A stretch of 56,860 nt of DNA from positions 1-56,860 of the forward strand of contig CAZOPT010000002.1 of assembly GCA_964582055.1 (NCBI GenBank), given 5' to 3'. Below, piece by piece: positions 42,005 through 49,311 of this stretch (its first letter is position 1; each line of letters starts with the position of its first letter). The notes below the pieces were generated by a model, which saw nothing but the letters and a program-made list of their open reading frames with translations, was not told the DNA's origin and searched no databases. A program made the translations under genes and the position numbers. The stretch is from JBKSMP01 sp964582055. GTDB taxonomy: Bacteria > Verrucomicrobiota > Verrucomicrobiia > Opitutales > UBA9783.

Positions 42005-44986
42005 TCAACGAATGATATTTAGGCGATGACCTGCGCAATCTAATTGTACGAGTTGAGCTTGTTTTAATTGATTAAGTAAATTTTCACCAATACCAATACT
42101 TGCAGGTAGATGAAATTCAGCAGAACGAATAGCCATATGAGAATTAGGGCCACCGTAAGCTGTAATTAGACCTGCAATTCCATAATTAAAAATCCAATCA
42201 AAACCAGGATCTGCTTTTTCGATTAAAATGATTTTATTTTTTAATTTATTGCCAGCTATTTCGTTTGAATTTTGCAAATAAATAAGTTCTGCTTCAAGGC
42301 ATTGATTGCCAATAAAATTGGGTATTGTTTTGGGGACAAAAAAGCTATAAAAATCACTTAAATCTGCTAATAGTGGTGGGAATTCTATGCACTGAACAAT
42401 ACGAAAATATTCTTTGTTAAAATCTATGCTTGCTTTTAATAGATGTTTGCTATCTGCAGGAGACACCAATCCGTTGCGTATATCTTCAAAAATGCTGATA
42501 GGAAGATGGGACATATCTTCTGCTGAAAAACCATTTTCTTTACCAATTGTTTCTACAAGATCTAAAATCAATGAAATGTAACGAGTAAAAATGAATTTGG
42601 AATATTCTCTTCCAGCAATTGCTTGTTGTAAAAAGCGTTCAAATGTTTCGATAGAAATACCGAATGTTTGCTTTAATGCATTTTGTAATTTACTTTTGTC
42701 AAAGCTTGTTTGATGTTTGTTTTCAACACTGGTACCACTATTATTTGAAAATAAATACTTTTCAGGATCGGATCGATAGGTGGGAGAGGTTATATCATAG
42801 GTTCCAGGTCTTAGATGGCCATAAATTTTAATACATTCTTCCTTGGAAATTTCCCCAGAAACAGCTTTTTGGGTCTTTTCAAAAAATTGGCCCGTGATGG
42901 TTTGAATGGAACTTGTAAGTATTGTTTTTTCTGTTTCAGAAAGAATACCCTTTGCTACAAATGACCTTAGGAAGGAACTAGCAATGAATCCACACCGTGC
43001 CAAATGAGAAAAATTAAGTGTACCTATTCTACAGGTTTGTATCAGTACGTAAATCTTATCATAAGCACTTAAATTGGTAGTTTGAATTTGTTTAAAGCGT
43101 TCTTCTATTTCAGCTATTTCTGCATAATGGCGATTACATTTTTCAAAAGCAGATTGCGTTAATTCCAATAAAGCTTGCTTATAATCGGAAAATTCTTCTA
43201 GAGATAATTGAGCGTCGTTTATTAACAAATCTTGCCAACGGTCTTCAAAATCAATTGTGTAACAAGTTGGCATAACCATAAATTCTAGTTTATCATGCCA
43301 AGCAGGATTGTTTTTTAGGCGTTGAACAAAAAATGTTACCAATTTTTCAACCGTTTGATTGGATAATGTTTTAGGTAGAAACGAATGGATGCTCGCTCTA
43401 ACATCTACATAAGGATGTCCAACGAAATTAATAATAAGTGGATAAGGACGCACATCTTTGTAGCCAAATTCTGCACGTTGTTGCGCCCAAATTTCATTGG
43501 TAATAAGACTTTGGTATAAGGATACAGCCAAAGTATGTGGCTTTATTCCGACAATTTCTGCTGGATTCCAATCTGGCATAACTCCAAAAATTGTTTCTTT
43601 GCCTTGGATATTTGGCTGAGCGATTTGCCAATTTTTGAATCGTTCTACTGCAGCATCCAAATGTTTTTGCAAGTGGTTGTCGCTAATTTCTCTAAGATGT
43701 TGTGAAGCCAAAGGGCGAACTTGAAAAACGTATAATTGATTGTTGTTTGTAACTGCAAATTCGATATCTAGAGCATCAAATTGTGTCAATTGTTCTATTT
43801 CTTGTATGGTTTTAAACAATTGCGGATAAAAATCAGGTGCTTGAGCTGGAATTTTTGCATATTTCCAATGGTAAAAAATTTGATCTTGAGTACTGGCTCC
43901 ACTTGTAACAGCGGCTGTATCTGCTTCGTCATAATTTACAATGTAATAAGGAGCTCCATAATTTAATGTTCGTGTAAAAACAACACCACTTGTTTTTACA
44001 TTATGTAACATGGGTTGTATCAGAACTTGATCTTTTAAGTTAATTGTCCCATATGATGTGATAACTGTTTCAATAGCTTTTTTTAAACAATCGCTGGTCG
44101 GTTCAACATTTAAAATACTTTCAAATTTTCCTGCATTTGCTTTAGAAAAACTATCTTCTTGTAAAGAACTGCTGCGTACGACTAAGGTTTTATTGCCAAA
44201 AACCTTTAAACTTTGTTGAATGATATGTTCTGAATTTTCTTTCCATTGTTGTATAGAAAAATGAATTTGATCGGCAATTTTAGCTGTTGTAATTTTCTTA
44301 CGAAGTGCTTGTAATGTTTGAGCTTTAGTGGTTAAAATAAACTTTGCCACATCTAACGGATTCAATACTTCTGACCATAACCCGTTTGCATCAACGTAAT
44401 TTATTTTTAAATTTTTTTTAATTAAACAATCAACAATTCCTGACAAACGATGTTCTTCAAGTTGATTGCAGAAACAATTGTTTTCTTTTAAAATTTTAAG
44501 TGCTGAAGGTTTTAAATAAATACAACCAATAAAAGGGTATTTTTGTGTTATACCATTTAATGTACCTTGAATAATTTCACAGTTTTCTTTTGTATTCAGT
44601 AATGTTTGATTGGAATCAATAGCTACAATGATATCACTATTAGATGACATGCAGATTTGTTCCATGTGATCAATTAGTTGTGAACGAAGTAAGAGATCAC
44701 TGTAGCAAACAAATGCCGGATTTTTCGTGTCGAAACAGGATAATTGTAAAGATACATCACAGGCTGTTTTCTCCCAATCAGGGTTAAAAACAAAGTGCAA
44801 ACAAGGATATTTATGAGCAATTTCATCAAATTTATAACCGCCAACAAAGGTATAATGTGATTTCTCCTTGTCAAAAGCACTCAGTAACCAATCTAATGCA
44901 CACTTAGCTGCATCTACACGTATCGTAGCTGGATTTTCTATGAATTGTTTTGACTTACCGGCTCCTAAAATGATTACTTGTTGCAT
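42005..44986 (-). CDS. PEP-synthase-like kinase, likely L-glutamine kinase (Cj1418-like), with N-terminal nucleotidyltransferase-like domain
   Basis: 993 residues. Residues 1 to about 215 resemble a nucleotidyltransferase (VIILGAGKSK, GGYKFDEIAH, FVCYSDLLLRS, AIDSNQ), but the usual Arg and Pro-Lys of the nucleotide loop are missing. Residues about 265-425 form the ATP-binding domain of PEP synthase/PPDK type (VVRSSSLQEDSFSKANAGKF and DIEFAV...YVFQVRP). The last 55 residues are the phosphohistidine swivel domain with His950 in YGGPNSHMAIRSAEFHLPAS. The PEP-binding barrel of true PEP synthase is absent, as in kinases such as Cj1418 that phosphorylate the amide of glutamine. It is first in its operon with AAAGG about ten bases upstream; its ATG is two bases from the divergent ATG. 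Confidence 0.7.
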   Translation of the reverse strand: MQQVIILGAGKSKQFIENPATIRVDAAKCALDWLLSAFDKEKSHYTFVGGYKFDEIAHKYPCLHFVFNPDWEKTACDVSLQLSCFDTKNPAFVCYSDLLLRSQLIDHMEQICMSSNSDIIVAIDSNQTLLNTKENCEIIQGTLNGITQKYPFIGCIYLKPSALKILKENNCFCNQLEEHRLSGIVDCLIKKNLKINYVDANGLWSEVLNPLDVAKFILTTKAQTLQALRKKITTAKIADQIHFSIQQWKENSEHIIQQSLKVFGNKTLVVRSSSLQEDSFSKANAGKFESILNVEPTSDCLKKAIETVITSYGTINLKDQVLIQPMLHNVKTSGVVFTRTLNYGAPYYIVNYDEADTAAVTSGASTQDQIFYHWKYAKIPAQAPDFYPQLFKTIQEIEQLTQFDALDIEFAVTNNNQLYVFQVRPLASQHLREISDNHLQKHLDAAVERFKNWQIAQPNIQGKETIFGVMPDWNPAEIVGIKPHTLAVSLYQSLITNEIWAQQRAEFGYKDVRPYPLIINFVGHPYVDVRASIHSFLPKTLSNQTVEKLVTFFVQRLKNNPAWHDKLEFMVMPTCYTIDFEDRWQDLLINDAQLSLEEFSDYKQALLELTQSAFEKCNRHYAEIAEIEERFKQIQTTNLSAYDKIYVLIQTCRIGTLNFSHLARCGFIASSFLRSFVAKGILSETEKTILTSSIQTITGQFFEKTQKAVSGEISKEECIKIYGHLRPGTYDITSPTYRSDPEKYLFSNNSGTSVENKHQTSFDKSKLQNALKQTFGISIETFERFLQQAIAGREYSKFIFTRYISLILDLVETIGKENGFSAEDMSHLPISIFEDIRNGLVSPADSKHLLKASIDFNKEYFRIVQCIEFPPLLADLSDFYSFFVPKTIPNFIGNQCLEAELIYLQNSNEIAGNKLKNKIILIEKADPGFDWIFNYGIAGLITAYGGPNSHMAIRSAEFHLPASIGIGENLLNQLKQAQLVQLDCAGHRLNIIR

Positions 44987-44988
44987 AT

Positions 44989-46128
44989 ATGTTTACTTAC
45001 CTTTCTAATCTGTTCAATGAGTATAAATCTTTCAATCTTTTTTTTAGTGAAAAACACAAACAACATCGTCAATTAGTTTTTTATTCCGAACGGAATATTT
45101 ATTATCAGACATTTGGTCCTTTCTTGGAAGAATTATTGAAAGATCCTACGTTATCGTGTAGTTATATCACATCTGATAAAAATGATCCTATTTTAAAACA
45201 ACATTCGGAACGCTTATATCCTTTCTGTTTTAATTATTTCTTAAAATCTGTTTTTGATAAAATGGATGCTCGATGCTTTGTATTTACAATGCCGGATTTA
45301 AATACGTATCATCTAAAAAAATCAAAATGTACAAAAGAATATATCTATTTATTTCACGCATTTTCAAGCACACATTTGCAATATAATGAAAAAGCTTTTG
45401 ATGCTTACGATACTGTCTTTTGTGTCGGTCCTCATCATATAAAAGAAATACAAAAACGTGAAGAGCTTTATGATTTGTTACAAAAAAAGTTATTGCCCAT
45501 AGGTTATCCAAGGATGGATGTTGTGTATAGGAAATTCCAAACCTATAAAAAAGAGGGAGATACAAAAACGATTTTAATTGCACCTACTTGGAGTATGGCG
45601 AGTTTGTTTGAAAATGGCATCAAAACAATTGTTGAAGAATTGAGTAAAACAGATTATTGCGTTATCGTTAGACCCCATCCTGAATTTTTAAAACGACGTA
45701 AAGAGATAGCAGCTCGAGTAGAACAAATAGTAAAAACGTTGCCAAATTTTATTTGGGAAGACCAGTTGTTAAATGAAAATAGCCTTTATCAAGCAGATTT
45801 ATTGATAACAGATCGCTCAGGAATCGCATTTGAATATGCTTTTGGAACAGAGCGTCCTGTTTTATTTATTGATACTCCGCTTAAGGAACATAATAAAAAT
45901 TGGAAACGGCTCGGTCTTGAACCCATAGAATTGCAATTAAGGAATGAAGTAGGCCTCCATTTGGAAATGAATGAATTGAATCAACTTTTGCCTACCGTAA
46001 ATACTTTATTAGATAATGCTGCCTATTGGAAAGATAAATTAAAAGAATTACGGGAAATGTATGTTTTTAATTGGAATAATTCTGCAAAAAAAGGTGCTGA
46101 GTATATAAAAAATCAATTAAAAAGTTGA
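44989..46128 (+). CDS. CDP-glycerol glycerophosphotransferase family protein
   Basis: 379 residues of the TagB/TagF GT-B-like fold. IGYPRMDVV, IAPTWSMASLFENG, VIVRPHPEFLKRR and LITDRSGIAFEYAFGTERPVLFID are the conserved blocks for CDP-activated donors. Family members transfer glycerol phosphate or ribitol phosphate from CDP. Because it is divergent from, and touching, a gene set predicted to make a CDP-linked phosphoramidate, it is a candidate for the final transferase. Its ATG is two bases from the divergent kinase ATG and has no Shine-Dalgarno; a TTGACT at 44950-44955 is the only promoter-like element upstream. Confidence 0.78.
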   Translation: MFTYLSNLFNEYKSFNLFFSEKHKQHRQLVFYSERNIYYQTFGPFLEELLKDPTLSCSYITSDKNDPILKQHSERLYPFCFNYFLKSVFDKMDARCFVFTMPDLNTYHLKKSKCTKEYIYLFHAFSSTHLQYNEKAFDAYDTVFCVGPHHIKEIQKREELYDLLQKKLLPIGYPRMDVVYRKFQTYKKEGDTKTILIAPTWSMASLFENGIKTIVEELSKTDYCVIVRPHPEFLKRRKEIAARVEQIVKTLPNFIWEDQLLNENSLYQADLLITDRSGIAFEYAFGTERPVLFIDTPLKEHNKNWKRLGLEPIELQLRNEVGLHLEMNELNQLLPTVNTLLDNAAYWKDKLKELREMYVFNWNNSAKKGAEYIKNQLKS

Positions 46129-46455
46129 GTAAACTTCCTACAAAGTTTGAATGAAATTTGGGTAAACATAATAGAACTTTTGCAAAAATTTGAAATAAAA
46201 AGTTCATAAAATTGCATCAAGATTTGCGAAAAGTAACTTTTTTTAAGTATTAAATTTAGTATAAATTTCTGTTATCCAGATCACATAAGTGTTGAATTTA
46301 TTAAGTGTTCCTACTCCAACTTTTTCAGGATATTTAATAGTCATGCGGTTTCGGCGGTGAAAATTATGGCAAGATTTTAGCATTTTAAAAAGGATTATTT
46401 TAGCTAGTAGGCATAAGTTATAGTAATTTTTATGGGGAGCTGTATTATAAATCAC
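46129..46455. other. non-coding stretch between the phosphoramidate cluster and the pilus operon
   Basis: About 330 AT-rich bases. A reading frame of 84 codons exists on the minus strand (46243-46497), but its composition (many Asn, Lys, Tyr, His), lack of Shine-Dalgarno and overlap with the pilM-like start and promoter make it unconvincing; at best it could be a decayed gene. I see no tRNA, terminator or repeat. Confidence 0.5.
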
Positions 46456-46484
46456 TTGCAATTTAGAGGTGACAATATTAGAAT
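46456..46484 (+). promoter_or_regulatory. leaderless-type promoter of the pilus operon
   Basis: TTGCAA (46456-46461), a 17-base spacer, TAGAAT (46479-46484), then six bases to the ATG at 46491. There is no Shine-Dalgarno outside the promoter itself. Confidence 0.6.
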
Positions 46485-46490
46485 TAGTAC

Positions 46491-47537
46491 ATGGCACTTT
46501 TATCTAAACTGACAGGGCTTTTGAATTCAGAACAGGTTTTTATCGAAGGTTCACCTTTTTATTGTTTAAGTGTATCGGCTTCAAAGGGGAGGAACAAGTC
46601 TATAAAAATCATCAAGCCAACTGCATTTGAAAACAATATTTTTAGAGATAATGCATATTTAGATGTTAGTATTTTAAGGACATTATCTTCATATAAGAAG
46701 GCAATTTATCATATACAACCGACTTCACAGTTTATTTATCGGACCAAATTGGAACCTAAGATAAAAAATCAAGGGATACGGGGTTTGTCGGTATTAATTA
46801 AAGAACGGTTTAACGTTGATTTGGTGCAAAATAAGGTGGCTGTTTTATCAGCGGATACAGGGCTTGAAATCAATGAAAAAACGAAAGAATTTCCAGATAA
46901 TATTTGCATTATAGGTGCGCAAAAAAATGAATTGAAATCGATACAAGAAGAAATGATGCGTGCGAATATTTTTTTGCAAAAATTATATTTTACGTCATTG
47001 GCAATACCGTTTGGGTTAGGTGATTATAATCACATATTTAATTTAAAAAAGCCTGTTATGGTTATTGATTTTTCAATGCAACGATCTTGTGTGTATGTAG
47101 TTGGTGGAGACAAAATTTTAGCGGCTTATCCACCTACGCATGGCTTTAAAAATTTATTGAGTTTAGCACGTAAAGAATGTAATTTGCCGGATGATATTAG
47201 TACCTATCGTTTCATTACATCAGAAATTTCTCCAAATCATGAAGCGGTTTCGCAATTACTTCAACGTATGATTTCAGATATAAAATCCTACATAGATTTT
47301 TTTGAGGTACAAGCAGGAGATGTAGTTGATGCATTGTTTTTTGTAGGACTTCCGGATAAAATGAGTTGGTTACGAGAAGCCCTTTCTAAAGCATTAGAAT
47401 TGGCTTCTTTAAAAATTGACTATAAAAATTGGTTCGAAAAGCGGAAAATTAGTTTTGATTCCGATGCAAGTTTAAAGAAATTATCAAATGATAACTGGTT
47501 TGGCATGATAAGTGCTATCATACAGGATATAAACTAA
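46491..47537 (+). CDS. PilM-like assembly protein
   Basis: 348 residues with a divergent actin-like (PilM/FtsA) outline: ALLSKLTGLL at the start where PilM has its PilN-binding region, a VMVIDFSMQRSCVYVVGGDKILA phosphate-binding-like segment near 190-212, and a C-terminal part with DALFFVGLPDKMSWLREALSKAL. The identity rests mostly on the operon, which continues with PilN-, PilO-, PilP- and PilQ-like genes. It would act in the cytoplasm as the base of a type IV pilus or type II-like machine. The stop overlaps the next ATG (TAATG). Confidence 0.65.
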   Translation: MALLSKLTGLLNSEQVFIEGSPFYCLSVSASKGRNKSIKIIKPTAFENNIFRDNAYLDVSILRTLSSYKKAIYHIQPTSQFIYRTKLEPKIKNQGIRGLSVLIKERFNVDLVQNKVAVLSADTGLEINEKTKEFPDNICIIGAQKNELKSIQEEMMRANIFLQKLYFTSLAIPFGLGDYNHIFNLKKPVMVIDFSMQRSCVYVVGGDKILAAYPPTHGFKNLLSLARKECNLPDDISTYRFITSEISPNHEAVSQLLQRMISDIKSYIDFFEVQAGDVVDALFFVGLPDKMSWLREALSKALELASLKIDYKNWFEKRKISFDSDASLKKLSNDNWFGMISAIIQDIN

Positions 47538-48172
47538 TGAAACTGGATTTAAAGAGTTTTAAATTGTTAAATGAAGGGAATCCTTGGCAAGTTGATTTTA
47601 GAGATTCTGCTTTAGCTAATGATGCTACATTCAATGCCATTCGAGTTTACATTATTTACGGATTGGTTGCAACAACAGCTTTATTTGGAGTTTTATGTAT
47701 CTTTAATTTTTTTGAAAAGTTAAGTAAACAAGGAGAATATGAACGGCAAAAAGGATTTATTGCACAACATTCTCAGAAGACTAAGCAAATGACTGCATCT
47801 AATCAAACTTTTGTACAACGAAAAGATGAGTTATTAGGTATTATACAAGCGTATGCATCGCATTTTAATGTTTTGGAGTTTTTGTCTGAATTGGCAGCTC
47901 ATAAGGGAGAGAATCTTTGTTTTTCAAGTATTAGTATTAAAGATAATAAAGACATAAGTTCAAGTAATACGCGCCAACCGATAGAAATTCAATTATATGG
48001 TAAGTTAAAAGATGATGTGACCTTTTTGGATCAGTATAAAGAAGAAGTCCTAGATTTTACATCCTTAAAGACGATTAAAAAAGGCTGTAAAGGATTTTTG
48101 CAAATTGCCAATAATAACGGAAGTGCATCTGACGAAATTAACTTTCAACTGACAGTACAATCGAATGAATAA
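47537..48172 (+). CDS. PilN-like inner-membrane assembly protein
   Basis: 211 residues: a short cytoplasmic N-terminus (about 35), one membrane segment (about 36-55, IIYGLVATTALFGVLCIFNF), a coiled segment and a small periplasmic domain. This is the PilN topology; sequence similarity is low, as is usual for this family. The gene overlaps both neighbours by one and eight bases, so the proteins are probably made in fixed ratio. Confidence 0.6.
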   Translation: MKLDLKSFKLLNEGNPWQVDFRDSALANDATFNAIRVYIIYGLVATTALFGVLCIFNFFEKLSKQGEYERQKGFIAQHSQKTKQMTASNQTFVQRKDELLGIIQAYASHFNVLEFLSELAAHKGENLCFSSISIKDNKDISSSNTRQPIEIQLYGKLKDDVTFLDQYKEEVLDFTSLKTIKKGCKGFLQIANNNGSASDEINFQLTVQSNE

Positions 48173-48821
48173 TTTATCTAACATTACCATAGAAGACATT
48201 AAGCAGTTTGTAAAGAATAATAAACTGATGTGTGTTTTGGCGATTGCAAGTATTGTGTTGTTTATTTTACGTAACAATTTTAGTGCAAGTTGTGATGAAA
48301 TTTCTTCCCAGATGGATTCCATTAATTTGCAAGTGAAACAAATGGAAAAGCAAATTAATACGTTGCGTACTGTAGATGTCGATTTAAAACATTTAGATGA
48401 AATTAAAGCTGATATTTTCAAGAAATGTTTAAATTTTGGTAAAAATACATCTACGTATAAATTTTTTAATAAGTTGAATGAGATCCTTAAATCGCATCAA
48501 ATTACTTCTACGAATTCGATTACAAAATCTTATAATTTGATAAAAAAACAAAATCTTACTTTGGAACAAGATTTAAGTAGTTTTAATGGGGATATTATTA
48601 TAGTGGAATATACAATGGCTTTTAAAACAAATTTTAAAAACTTGATGGCTTTTTTTAAACAAATGGAGCAGTTAGATCGCTTGATTCGTTTGAAACAATT
48701 AGATATTCGTCAAGGAGAAACGAATAATAAAGATGGAGAAAAAATAAAAGATGATTTAAATGTAAGTCTTGTTTTTTCCATTCTTGGGAAAATTTCGTTG
48801 AAGGAGGATGCTAATGCTTAA
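48165..48821 (+). CDS. PilO-like inner-membrane assembly protein
   Basis: 218 residues with one N-terminal membrane segment (about 20-35, MCVLAIASIVLFILR), a coiled-coil (about 40-75, with QMDSINLQVKQMEKQINTL) and a periplasmic domain with FKTNFKNLMAFFKQMEQLDRLIRLKQLDI, the PilO-type ferredoxin-like signature helix and strand. It should dimerise with the preceding PilN-like protein. The position corresponds to Amuc_1100 in the Akkermansia locus; actual similarity to Amuc_1100 was not tested. Confidence 0.65.
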   Translation: MNNLSNITIEDIKQFVKNNKLMCVLAIASIVLFILRNNFSASCDEISSQMDSINLQVKQMEKQINTLRTVDVDLKHLDEIKADIFKKCLNFGKNTSTYKFFNKLNEILKSHQITSTNSITKSYNLIKKQNLTLEQDLSSFNGDIIIVEYTMAFKTNFKNLMAFFKQMEQLDRLIRLKQLDIRQGETNNKDGEKIKDDLNVSLVFSILGKISLKEDANA

Positions 48822-49308
48822 GTTTGTATTTATTTTATTGTTAAGCATTTTGCAAATAGAGGCAGCTCCTCGAAAGAAAGCAAGAGCCCAAACAACTCTT
48901 TTAACACAACAAGAGCGTCAAACTGCCGTTACAACATGTAAAGCGTTTTGGGCAAATGCATTTAAGCCTACATTGACTGAAGAACCCTTGAAGAATTTAT
49001 TCCTTTATAAAGAGGTAATCGAAGAAGAAATTCCGGTTATTGAAGAAGTTGTTGTTCAAGAACCTGAAAAACCGTCTGCGGATGAATGGGTTATTTTGAA
49101 TCAGATAGGCCGTGCTTTAAAGCCACAAGGTAAAGTTTTCTTTGATCAGCAATATGTATTATGTATCAATGGACATCGTACGCTTAAAGCAGGTGATAAT
49201 TTCTTTGCAAGTTACAATGGAATGACGTTTACAATAATACTTGTTAACGTTGAGGAGGATAAATTTACTTTAAAACTTAACAACCATACGCTTACTTTTA
49301 ATTATTAG
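48814..49308 (+). CDS. small exported protein in the PilP position
   Basis: 164 residues. A hydrophobic leader (MLKFVFILLLSILQIEA) is followed by a basic stretch, a linker with many Glu, Val and Pro, and a C-terminal domain of beta strands (YVLCINGHRTLKAGDNFFASYNGMTFTIILVNVEEDKFTLKLNNHTL) that resembles the PilP/GspC homology region that docks on the secretin. GGAGG seven bases before ATG 48814 decides the start; an ATG at 48808 is too close. It overlaps the previous gene by eight bases. Confidence 0.65.
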   Translation: MLKFVFILLLSILQIEAAPRKKARAQTTLLTQQERQTAVTTCKAFWANAFKPTLTEEPLKNLFLYKEVIEEEIPVIEEVVVQEPEKPSADEWVILNQIGRALKPQGKVFFDQQYVLCINGHRTLKAGDNFFASYNGMTFTIILVNVEEDKFTLKLNNHTLTFNY

Positions 49309-49311
49309 ATT

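Noticed and set aside
42005..44986. Reading the kinase as PEP synthase or pyruvate phosphate dikinase
   Set aside because: The PEP/pyruvate-binding barrel is missing, the swivel domain is at the very C-terminus, and the neighbours are a hydrolase, a cytidylyltransferase and surface enzymes rather than central metabolism genes.
46243..46497. 84-codon frame on the minus strand between two operons
   Set aside because: No Shine-Dalgarno, no family resemblance, biased AT-rich composition, and it covers the promoter and first codons of the pilM-like gene.
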